A DNA stretch of 9,802 nt, from assembly GCA_030615305.1 (NCBI GenBank), contig JAUWZL010000021.1, positions 1 to 9,802 of the forward strand, written 5' to 3'. Source of the DNA: Dehalococcoidia bacterium. GTDB lineage: Bacteria > Chloroflexota > Dehalococcoidia > Dehalococcoidales > JAUWZL01. The notes under the pieces are model-generated. The model was not told the origin of the DNA. It ran no database searches and worked only from the letters and a program-made list of their open reading frames with translations. Each line of letters begins with the position of its first letter. Within the stretch, counting starts at the first letter, position 1. Of this stretch, positions 1-6,581 are shown piece by piece. A program made the translations under genes and the position numbers.

Positions 1-573
1 GGTGTTGTTCCCCAGATGCCACTGCTGCCGAGCACCTTTACTACTTTTGAGATAGTGCTCATGGGCAGGAATCCCCATCTTGGCCTTCTTCAGTATGAGG
101 GTCCGAAGGATATAGACATCGCTTGGCAAGCCATGGGAAAAACATCAATGCAGCACCTTGCTCAACGAAGGATAAGCGAGCTTTCAGGTGGCGAAATACA
201 GAGTGTGGTCATTGCCCGCGTCCTGGCCCAGCAGACACAAGCCATTCTCTTGGATGAACCGACGGCCAATCTGGATATCGGTCGTCAGGTTGAAATCCTG
301 GATTTAATCAAGGGCCTGTGCCGCAGAGATAAGCTAACAGTTGTCGTTGCCCTGCATGACCTGAATCTTGCGGCACAATACTGTGACCGATTGGTACTGA
401 TAGATAATGGCCGGGTTCACTCTGAAGGCAAACCCGGTGAAGTCATCAATGCCGATAATATCAGGCAGGTATATGGTTCTGGCAGCCACATCTATAGCCA
501 TCCGCTGAGCGGTCTGCCGGTGGTGCTGCCTACCGCCGGCAGTAGTAAACAGGGACAGGCTGATGCCGGCTGA
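1..573 (+). CDS. ABC transporter ATP-binding protein, FecE/BtuD/FepC type (5' truncated)
   Basis: This is the C-terminal 190 residues of an ATPase that would power import of an iron chelate or cobalamin through a membrane permease on the cytoplasmic side. The frame is open from base 1, so the ATG at 16 is an internal Met and the Walker A region lies outside the window. The visible part begins with the Q-loop (VVPQ, Q at residue 5). It continues with a GRNPH segment typical of siderophore/B12 ATPases, the signature LSGGE (about residues 61-65), Walker B AILLDEP (Asp85, Glu86), D-loop ANLD and the H-loop ALHDLN (His119). The tail, with its HPLSGLP segment, also fits the FepC/BtuD family. The substrate cannot be read from the sequence; corrinoid uptake would suit the corrinoid enzymes encoded further along, but that is inference. 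The last coding bases form a strong stem-loop. Confidence 0.9.
   Translation, partial: GVVPQMPLLPSTFTTFEIVLMGRNPHLGLLQYEGPKDIDIAWQAMGKTSMQHLAQRRISELSGGEIQSVVIARVLAQQTQAILLDEPTANLDIGRQVEILDLIKGLCRRDKLTVVVALHDLNLAAQYCDRLVLIDNGRVHSEGKPGEVINADNIRQVYGSGSHIYSHPLSGLPVVLPTAGSSKQGQADAG
502..542 (+). other. Two adjacent inverted repeats in the 3' end of the ABC ATPase gene
   Basis: Bases 514-525 can pair with 531-542 to give a 12-bp stem with a 5-base loop and no mismatches, counting two G-U wobbles. Immediately before it, 502-506 and 508-512 (CCGCT, AGCGG) form a short palindrome around one base. The wobbles pair only in plus-strand RNA; on the minus strand they become mismatches. No U-run follows, so this is not a classical intrinsic terminator. 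It might still slow or protect the 3' end of the transcript just before the convergent thioredoxin gene. Confidence 0.4.
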
Positions 574-593
574 AGGATGTTTTCACATATGAG

Positions 594-911
594 CTAAAGA
601 AGTTCGTCCATTTTTGGCTTGAGGGCAGCCTCTGGTACGGCACCAATAACTGTGTCCACCGCTTTTCCATCCTTAAAGAACATTAGCGTCGGTATCGACA
701 TAATTCTATACTTGGCGGCTGTTTTCGGGTTCTCGTCAACGTTCAGCCGGCAGAACTTGAACCTGCCCCTATACTTCTCCGCCAGACTATTAATGACGGG
801 CTCCACCATGCGGCAGGGGCTGCACCAAGGTGCCCATAAATCCACCAGCACTGGCTGGGTAGATTTTAGTACCTCTTCTTCAAAGTTCTGGTCAGTGACA
901 TCTTGCGCCAT
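594..911 (-). CDS. trxA: Thioredoxin
   Basis: A 105-residue single-domain thioredoxin, full family length, acting in the cytoplasm as a dithiol-disulfide reductant. The active site reads WCSPC with cysteines at 30 and 33, where most thioredoxins have WCGPC. The buried Asp (Asp24 in VDLWAPW), the cis-proline loop SIPTL (Pro74) and the glycine near residue 90 are all in place. A third cysteine occurs at 54. No signal peptide is visible. The ATG at 911 is supported by an AAGGAG Shine-Dalgarno site (complement of 921-926) nine bases upstream. The gene stands alone, convergent with the ABC gene (20-base gap) and divergent from glmM. The family call is certain; the physiological partner is not visible, since no thioredoxin reductase is in the window. 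Confidence 0.95.
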   Translation of the reverse strand: MAQDVTDQNFEEEVLKSTQPVLVDLWAPWCSPCRMVEPVINSLAEKYRGRFKFCRLNVDENPKTAAKYRIMSIPTLMFFKDGKAVDTVIGAVPEAALKPKMDELL

Positions 912-948
912 TACGCTTATCTCCTTCCAATCTTAAATTGCTATTCCT

Positions 949-978
949 ATCCTAGGGCGTTACCCCTTTTTGTGTCAA
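949..978 (-). promoter_or_regulatory. Probable sigma-70-type promoter for the thioredoxin gene
   Basis: On the minus strand there is a perfect -35 box TTGACA (complement of 973-978). An 18-base spacer separates it from TAGGAT (complement of 949-954), which matches 4 of 6 bases of the -10 consensus. Transcription would start near 942, leaving about 30 bases of leader that include the AAGGAG ribosome site. Judged by eye only. Confidence 0.55.
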
Positions 979-996
979 GGGATTACTAAAATACTA

Positions 997-1026
997 TTGG
1001 AATCGTTGACTTATGGCACTATAGAT
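997..1026 (+). promoter_or_regulatory. Possible promoter of the glmM-glmU-glmS operon
   Basis: TTGGAA (997-1002) and TATAGA (1020-1025), each matching 4 of 6 consensus bases, are separated by 17 bases. The start point would fall near 1032, giving a leader of only about a dozen bases before the glmM ATG. That agrees with the absence of a Shine-Dalgarno site there. Its -35 lies 18 bases from the -35 of the divergent thioredoxin promoter, so a regulator bound between them could affect both. The match is moderate. Confidence 0.4.
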
Positions 1027-1044
1027 GGTTAGAATTGCATTGAT

Positions 1045-2346
1045 ATGGGGTTATTTGGCACCTCGGGGATAAGGGCTATTGTGGACAGTTGGCTAATCCA
1101 GCTGGCACTAAAGGTTGGCCTGGCAGTAGGCCAGCTAAATGATAATGTAGTCGTTGGCTGTGATACCAGAACTTCCTCAGGTGCCATAAAGCAAGCAGTC
1201 ACTTCTGGGCTTCTGGCGGCTGGTGCCAGGAGCTTTGATACCGGGGTTTTGCCAACACCAACGCTGGCTTTGGCTGCTAGGGAGTTTGATGCTGGAGTAA
1301 TGATCACTGCTTCACACAACCCCCCTGAGTATAATGGTCTCAAGCTGCTAAATCCAGATGGCTCTGCTTTTGATTCTCACCAGCAGAAGCAGATAGAAGA
1401 AATGATTTTAAGTGACTCCCTACCCGTTGCCTCGTGGGATAGGTTTCAGTCTGGTAGTATTTATCATGATGCCGTTGACAGGCATATTGAGCATATACTG
1501 GCCGACTTTCCAGGAAAGTTCAAGCTCAAGGTGGCGCTAGATTGCGGCTGTGGCGCCGCCTCTTTCATTACACCTGAGTTATTAAGAAGGATGGGCTGTG
1601 AGGTGGTAGCCCTGAACTGTTACCCCAGCGGCTTTTTCCCCCGTGCTGTTGAGCCCACTGAGGCCAATCTGGCGGACCTGATAAAGGCAACGCATGAGTC
1701 TGGCGCTGACTTGGGTATTGCTCACGACGGGGATGCCGACCGGATGATGGTGGTTGATGACCGGGCTGGCTTCATCTGCGGTGATAAGCTGCTAGTGCTC
1801 CTGGCCCATGAATTGGGCGCCAAGCAGGTGGTGACTACTATAGATGCCTCAATGGCAATAGATGAAGCCGGCTTTACTGTCATTCGGACCGGCGTTGGTG
1901 ATAACCATGTGTCCCAAGAGCTTAAAAAGGGTGGTGATTTTGGTGGTGAGCCATCAGGGAGCTGGATTTTCCCCAGAAACTCGCTGTGCCCTGATGGCGT
2001 TTATGCCGCCGCTCAGGTGGTGTCTATTGCCAGCAGGCAGAAGCTATCTCATTTAGCTTGTGCCATACCCAGTTACCCGCTGCTACGGGGCAGTTTGGGT
2101 AGTAATGGGGTATTAATGCCTGACTTAGAACGGAAGTTAGTAGCGGCTATGAAGCCTTTATCGGTAAGCAAAGTTGATGGCATTAAACTGAACCTTGATG
2201 GTGGCTGGCTACTTATCAGAGCCTCAGGTACTGAGCCCAAGATAAGGGTTACCGCTGAGGCAAAGACCGAGTCACAGGCGCGTCGCTTATATGATAACGT
2301 CATCAGGCTAATAAAGGAGTCTATAGCTGAAGGTAAGGAGAACTAG
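1045..2346 (+). CDS. glmM: Phosphoglucosamine mutase / phosphohexomutase family protein
   Basis: A 433-residue alpha-D-phosphohexomutase. In this operon it most likely converts glucosamine-6-phosphate to glucosamine-1-phosphate, the step between GlmS and GlmU. All four family signatures are present: the phosphoserine loop TASHNP (Ser90 would carry the catalytic phosphate), the metal loop DGDADR (228-233), the sugar-binding loop GEPSG (301-305) and the phosphate-binding loop RASGTEP (392-398). The N-terminus MGLFGTSGIR and the GEPSGSW loop, instead of GEMSGH, look more like archaeal phosphoglucosamine/phosphomannomutases than E. coli GlmM. Phosphomannomutase or phosphoglucomutase activity therefore cannot be excluded. 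The ATG at 1045 fits the family N-terminus, but no Shine-Dalgarno site precedes it. First gene of a four-gene operon; its stop is one base before the next start. Confidence 0.88.
   Translation: MGLFGTSGIRAIVDSWLIQLALKVGLAVGQLNDNVVVGCDTRTSSGAIKQAVTSGLLAAGARSFDTGVLPTPTLALAAREFDAGVMITASHNPPEYNGLKLLNPDGSAFDSHQQKQIEEMILSDSLPVASWDRFQSGSIYHDAVDRHIEHILADFPGKFKLKVALDCGCGAASFITPELLRRMGCEVVALNCYPSGFFPRAVEPTEANLADLIKATHESGADLGIAHDGDADRMMVVDDRAGFICGDKLLVLLAHELGAKQVVTTIDASMAIDEAGFTVIRTGVGDNHVSQELKKGGDFGGEPSGSWIFPRNSLCPDGVYAAAQVVSIASRQKLSHLACAIPSYPLLRGSLGSNGVLMPDLERKLVAAMKPLSVSKVDGIKLNLDGGWLLIRASGTEPKIRVTAEAKTESQARRLYDNVIRLIKESIAEGKEN
2335..2340 (+). promoter_or_regulatory. Ribosome binding site supporting a GTG start
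   Basis: AAGGAG lies inside the last codons of glmM, seven bases before GTG at 2348. This supports GTG as the start of the first GlmU-like gene; the family N-terminus MKAVILAAGEG begins exactly there. Translation is probably coupled to glmM termination. Confidence 0.75.
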
Positions 2347-2347
2347 A

Positions 2348-3550
2348 GTGAAGGCGGTTATTTTGGCTGCCGGTGAAGGTAGTCGGATGCGTCCCCTTAC
2401 CTATACCCGGCCCAAGGTGATGCTGCCCATAGCCAATAGGCCTATCCTGGAGCACCTGCTTATTGAGGCTGCCGGGGCTGGCATTGGAGAATTTATCTTT
2501 GTTGTTGGCTATCATGATGAGCAGGTGCGCAATTATTTTGGCAATGGGCAAAAGTGGGGGTTAAAAATAGACTACCTAACCCAGAGGAAGCGACTGGGTA
2601 CCGCCGATGCTATTAGAAGGGTGAAAGCTTTGGTTAATGGCAACTTCCTGGTGCTCAACGGTGATATTGTTGCCAGTAAGGAAGATATTGTCAGCCTAGC
2701 CAGTAAGAGCGACAATACCATAAGTGTAAAGGAGGTTGAGGATGCTAGAGACCTGGGAGTGGTTGAGGTGAGTGGTGGCCGGGTAACCCGTATCTGTGAG
2801 AAGATTGCTGAGCCGCCTTCTAATATAGCTAATACCGGTCTCTATTTCTTCACGCCAGCTATATTTGATGCCATAGCCCAGACGCCAAAATCACCACGGG
2901 GAGAGTATGAGATAACCGATTCTCTGCAGCTCATGCTGGAGAAAGGGCACCATATTGCCTACCAGGAGATTGGCTATTGGCTTGACTGCAGCTATCCCTG
3001 GGACTTGCTAGCTGCCAATGAAGCTCTACTTGCCGGGGCTGAGGCGCAAAACCTGGGCGAGATAGAAGATAATGTGGTCATCAAGGGGTCGGTTACTATT
3101 GGTGAGGCTACCATAGTAAAGGCAGGTAGCTATATGGTGGGCCCGGTGATAATCGGCCGGGACTGTGATATTGGCCCCAACTGTTATATACGCCCATATA
3201 CCTCTATTGGCGATGGCTGCCATATTGGTGCCGCCGTTGAGGTAAAGGGTTCAATAATAATGAAAGGTACCAAAATCCCGCACCACAGTTACATAGGTGA
3301 CAGCGTTGTTGGTGAAGGCTGCAATTTTGGCTCGGGCACCAAGGTTGCCAATCTGAGGCTGGATAAAAAAGATATAGCTATTGCCGGCGTGGATACCAAA
3401 AGACGCAAACTTGGGGCTATAATAGGGGACGGGGTTGAGACCGGGATTAACGCCAGTATCAATGTCGGTAGTATAATTGGCAATAATACCGTCATTGGGC
3501 CGGGTGCTGTAGCCAGCGGAGTCATTTCACCGGATTCAAGGGTGTTTTAG
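2348..3550 (+). CDS. glmU: Bifunctional sugar-1-phosphate nucleotidyltransferase / acetyltransferase (archaeal-type GlmU)
   Basis: A 400-residue two-domain enzyme expected to acetylate glucosamine-1-phosphate and transfer UMP to it, giving UDP-GlcNAc. Residues 1 to about 230 form an RmlA-like nucleotidyltransferase: GEGSRMRPLT (10-18), the RPK lysine (Lys23), LNGD (Asp106), EYEITD (186-191) and YWLD (Asp213). Residues about 240-400 are a left-handed beta-helix built from hexapeptides such as IGRDCDIGPN and IGDGCH. Its C-terminal coil keeps His312, Tyr315 and Asn335 with the same spacing as the acetyltransferase residues described for the Sulfolobus enzyme ST0452 (from memory, His308, Tyr311, Asn331). 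Length and layout match that archaeal family rather than E. coli GlmU (about 456 residues). Starts one base after the glmM stop. True nucleotide and sugar preference cannot be read by eye. Confidence 0.87.
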   Translation: MKAVILAAGEGSRMRPLTYTRPKVMLPIANRPILEHLLIEAAGAGIGEFIFVVGYHDEQVRNYFGNGQKWGLKIDYLTQRKRLGTADAIRRVKALVNGNFLVLNGDIVASKEDIVSLASKSDNTISVKEVEDARDLGVVEVSGGRVTRICEKIAEPPSNIANTGLYFFTPAIFDAIAQTPKSPRGEYEITDSLQLMLEKGHHIAYQEIGYWLDCSYPWDLLAANEALLAGAEAQNLGEIEDNVVIKGSVTIGEATIVKAGSYMVGPVIIGRDCDIGPNCYIRPYTSIGDGCHIGAAVEVKGSIIMKGTKIPHHSYIGDSVVGEGCNFGSGTKVANLRLDKKDIAIAGVDTKRRKLGAIIGDGVETGINASINVGSIIGNNTVIGPGAVASGVISPDSRVF

Positions 3551-3562
3551 AGGGAGCGAGTT

Positions 3563-4756
3563 ATGAAGCAGGCAGTGATTCTGGCGGCTGGGGAGGGGAA
3601 AAGGCTGAGACCGTTTACGGTCAATAGACCAAAGGCAATGCTTTCCATAGCTGGCAAACCGATATTGCAGTATGTGGTTGAATCCCTGGTGCAGAATGGC
3701 GTTCGTGAAATCGTACTTGTAGTCGGCTACAGGCAAGAGCAGATATTTGATTACATGGCTTCCGGAGAGCAGTTTGGTGTTGAAATAACCTATGTAACCC
3801 AGGCTGGGCAACTGGGCACGGCTCATGCGCTGTTGCAAGCCAAACCAGCAGTTAACGAGGAATTTCTTGTTTTACCGGGGGATAAGCTGATCGAAGCTGA
3901 TACCATTACTCAATTTGTTGCCGCCAAACCTGAGGCGATATTGGTCAAGAAGGTGGAGAACCCCTTGAGGAGTGCTGTGGTGACCGTTGATGAGGGTATG
4001 GTCAAGGAGGCAATGCGCCAGGAGAGGCGAGCTTCAGGCCCAATCCGGGAGCCTGGCATCTATATTGTTAACACCGGTATCTATGCCTTTACCGGGGAAA
4101 TTTTTGATTTTATTGAAGGCGAGCCCAATATCCCGGCGGCACTGAACAGTATGCTTGCTCAGGGGAAGAAAATCAGTGCTCTGGAAACAGATACCACCTG
4201 GCTTGATATAGTCTACCCGTGGGATATATTAAGCCTTAACGGTGCCGTTCTTAGCCGAATCCAGGCTAAAATCGGCGGCACCATTGAGGCTGGCGTGTCA
4301 ACGAAGGGGTTAGTCTCGGTAGCGGAAAATACAGTTATAAAGTCAAATTCCTACATAGTGGGCCCGGTAGTTATTGGTCGTGGCTGTGAGATAGGGCCCA
4401 ATGTGTGCATCCTGCCGGCTACTAGCGTGGGCGACAATGTGGTTATTTCACCTTTTACCGAGATAGAGAACAGCGTTATAGGTAATGATGTCACTATTGG
4501 GCCTGGGTCTATTATACAGGACTCGGTTATTGATAGGGGTTGCCTTATAACGGGGCACTTTACTGCTTCAAGTGGTGAAGCTGAGGTTAAGATTGAGCAA
4601 CACCACCTGGTGAAGGTTGGGGCAATGCTGGGCGAGGGCTGCAGCCTGGGCAGTAATGTGGTCGCCCTGCCCGGGGTTATTGCTGGTAATTATACCCAGG
4701 TTCAGGCGCTGAAGCTGATTAGCGGTCAGCTACCAGATAGAAGCTTGGTGTTTTAG
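3563..4756 (+). CDS. GlmU-like nucleotidyltransferase paralog with degenerate acetyltransferase site
   Basis: A 397-residue tandem paralog of the preceding gene, with the same RmlA-like domain plus beta-helix. The nucleotidyltransferase side keeps GEGKRLRPFT (10-19), the RPK lysine (Lys24), LPGD (Asp107) and TWLD (Asp215), but has no equivalent of the EYEITD motif. In the helix, the stretch from about 283 to 337 lines up without gaps with the first copy shifted by two residues. His312, His313, Tyr315 and Asn335 of the first copy become Pro314, Gly315, Ile317 and Ser337 here. The acetyltransferase is therefore probably dead, or has other chemistry. A good AGGGAG site (3551-3556) precedes the ATG, 12 bases after the upstream stop. 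Possible roles are a uridylyltransferase only, a second sugar nucleotide synthase, or a subunit mixed with the first copy. I therefore give no symbol. Confidence 0.85.
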   Translation: MKQAVILAAGEGKRLRPFTVNRPKAMLSIAGKPILQYVVESLVQNGVREIVLVVGYRQEQIFDYMASGEQFGVEITYVTQAGQLGTAHALLQAKPAVNEEFLVLPGDKLIEADTITQFVAAKPEAILVKKVENPLRSAVVTVDEGMVKEAMRQERRASGPIREPGIYIVNTGIYAFTGEIFDFIEGEPNIPAALNSMLAQGKKISALETDTTWLDIVYPWDILSLNGAVLSRIQAKIGGTIEAGVSTKGLVSVAENTVIKSNSYIVGPVVIGRGCEIGPNVCILPATSVGDNVVISPFTEIENSVIGNDVTIGPGSIIQDSVIDRGCLITGHFTASSGEAEVKIEQHHLVKVGAMLGEGCSLGSNVVALPGVIAGNYTQVQALKLISGQLPDRSLVF

Positions 4757-4763
4757 TAAGACC

Positions 4764-6548
4764 ATGTGCGGCATTGTTGGTTATATCGGTAATAGGCGGG
4801 CGCAACCTATTCTGTTCAATTGTTTGGCCCGGCTTGAGTACAGGGGTTATGACTCCTGCGGCATAGCCGTGTCCGGTGGTGGTGTCAAGCTGTATAAGGA
4901 TACCTTTCGGGTGGGTGAACTGGCCAGAACAGTGCCCCGGCTTAGTGGGATGGCAGGCATCGGTCATACCCGGTGGGCGACCTGTGGTGAGCCATCTGCC
5001 ACTAATGCCCACCCACACTGTGATTGCAGCGGCAACATTGCCGTGGTGCACAATGGCAGAATAAGTAATTTCCAAGAGTTAAAGCTCAAATTAATTGCTG
5101 AGGGGCATAATTTTGTCTCCGAAACGGATACCGAAGTGCTGCCTCACCTGATTGAGAAGTACTACAATGGCAGTCTGGAGGCGGCTGTGGAGATTGCCCT
5201 GGGTGATATAAAGGGTTCCTATGCCATCGTGGCTCTTAGGTCAGGGGAGACCAAATTGGTGGTAGCCCGCAAAGATTGCCCCCTGATTATCGGTGTCGGC
5301 GACCAGGAGAGTTTTGCCGCTTCAGATGTGCCGGCGATACTGGACTATACTAACAGGGTGATATATTTAGAAGAGGGCGATATAGGAATTGTGACCAATG
5401 CCGGCATAAAGATTAAGAGCAACGGAACTGAGGTTGACAGGAAAGAGCATAAGATACCATGGAGTATTGAAGAGGCACAAAAGGCTGGCTATGAGCACTT
5501 CATGCTTAAGGAGATTCACGAACAACCCCGGGTAGTGCGTGACACTCTGGTCGGATATTATCAGGAGGCAGAGTTAATTGTTGACCTGGAGTGGATGAGA
5601 GATGCTGGCATTGAGGCCATGCTCGTTCTGGCTTGTGGCACCTCCTATCATGCTGGTCTGGTAGGCAAATATATTTTTGAGGAACTTCTCAGAATTCCGG
5701 TCAGGGTTGAACTGGCTTCTGAATTTAATTACTACCCCCAGACTCTAGCCAAGACTATGGCCATCGTTATAACCCAGTCAGGTGAGACCGCTGATGTACT
5801 TAGAGCGGCCAGAAGGTTGCAGGAAGTAGGCTGCCGCGTATTAGCCATTACCAATGTGATGGGTAGCACCATTAGTCGGCTTGCCGACCAGACTATTTAT
5901 ACCAGTGCTGGTCCCGAGATAAGCGTAGCCTCTACCAAGAGCTTTATGGCCCAACTTGTCACTTTGTACTGGCTGGTGATGTTGTATTCCAGAGCCGATG
6001 TTAAAAGATTGGCTGATATGCTTATGGGACTTAGGCAGCTGCCCAACAAGATTCAACAGGTGTTGGATAATAAGTCCAGCATTAAAAGGTACGGCAAGTA
6101 CCTGTCAGGGTATGAAAATATCTTTTTCATTGGCCGGGGTCTAAATTACCCCATAGCTCTGGAGGGGGCACTGAAGCTTAAGGAGATTTCCTATATCCAT
6201 GCTGAAGGTTATGCCGCCGGAGAGCTAAAGCATGGTTCCTTTGCCTTGCTGGGCAGGAACACCCCGGTAGTTGCCATTGTGGCTAAAGATAATACCTATG
6301 AGGCTATGCTAAACAATATAAGAGAGATTAAGACTAGAGGAGCCCCGGTTATCGTACTGTTTGAAGAGGAGAATGGCACTGTTGGCAAGATAGCCGACTT
6401 TGTCATCACGGTGCCTAAGGTTGATTTCATATTTTCACCAATAATTAATACCGTAGTGGTGCAGCTACTGGCTTATTATGCGGCTGAAGAAAGGGGCTGC
6501 CCCATAGACTTCCCGCGGAATCTGGCTAAAAGCGTAACCGTGGAGTAG
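4764..6548 (+). CDS. glmS: Glutamine-fructose-6-phosphate aminotransferase (isomerizing)
   Basis: Full-length 594-residue GlmS, making glucosamine-6-phosphate from fructose-6-phosphate and glutamine; this is the entry step of the UDP-GlcNAc pathway completed by the genes upstream. The start is fixed by the N-terminal nucleophile, Cys2 of MCGIVGYIG. The glutaminase domain (1 to about 230) shows EYRGYDS, HTRWAT, NAHPH, HNG (Asn97, Gly98) and SETDTE (Asp122). The first SIS domain has CGTS (291-294), QSGET (338-342) and STKSF (390-394). The second has GRGLNYPIALEGALKLKE (457-474), LKHG (His490) and the closing LAKSVTVE with Lys589. One oddity is Cys74 in WATCGEP, where E. coli has His77. The ATG lies seven bases after the preceding stop with no clear Shine-Dalgarno site, so expression probably depends on translational coupling. 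Last gene of the operon. Confidence 0.97.
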   Translation: MCGIVGYIGNRRAQPILFNCLARLEYRGYDSCGIAVSGGGVKLYKDTFRVGELARTVPRLSGMAGIGHTRWATCGEPSATNAHPHCDCSGNIAVVHNGRISNFQELKLKLIAEGHNFVSETDTEVLPHLIEKYYNGSLEAAVEIALGDIKGSYAIVALRSGETKLVVARKDCPLIIGVGDQESFAASDVPAILDYTNRVIYLEEGDIGIVTNAGIKIKSNGTEVDRKEHKIPWSIEEAQKAGYEHFMLKEIHEQPRVVRDTLVGYYQEAELIVDLEWMRDAGIEAMLVLACGTSYHAGLVGKYIFEELLRIPVRVELASEFNYYPQTLAKTMAIVITQSGETADVLRAARRLQEVGCRVLAITNVMGSTISRLADQTIYTSAGPEISVASTKSFMAQLVTLYWLVMLYSRADVKRLADMLMGLRQLPNKIQQVLDNKSSIKRYGKYLSGYENIFFIGRGLNYPIALEGALKLKEISYIHAEGYAAGELKHGSFALLGRNTPVVAIVAKDNTYEAMLNNIREIKTRGAPVIVLFEEENGTVGKIADFVITVPKVDFIFSPIINTVVVQLLAYYAAEERGCPIDFPRNLAKSVTVE

Positions 6549-6581
6549 CAGGAAGTGTTTTATTGGTTACTTATTTCCGAC

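Noticed and set aside
619..936. Open frame of 105 codons on the plus strand opposite the thioredoxin gene
   Set aside because: The minus-strand frame encodes an unmistakable thioredoxin; this frame is its shadow.
1006..1034. TTGACT followed after 17 bases by TTAGAA as an alternative glmM promoter
   Set aside because: The -35 is good, but the -10 matches only two consensus bases and transcription would start at or after the ATG.
3120..4440. Similar DNA stretches in the two glmU-like genes, considered as a repeat element
   Set aside because: The similarity follows the shared beta-helix protein sequence of two diverged paralogs and is not a mobile or tandem DNA repeat.
4757..4763. A glmS ribozyme/riboswitch ahead of glmS
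   Set aside because: The gap to the upstream gene is only seven bases, leaving no room for the ribozyme.
4719..5075. Open frame of 118 codons on the minus strand across the glmU paralog/glmS junction
   Set aside because: It overlaps two confident genes antisense and resembles no protein family.
6549..6581. Possible terminator between the convergent glmS and DUF3786 genes
   Set aside because: Only a weak GGAA/TTCC pairing is present, with no stable stem; the 33-base gap shows no credible hairpin.
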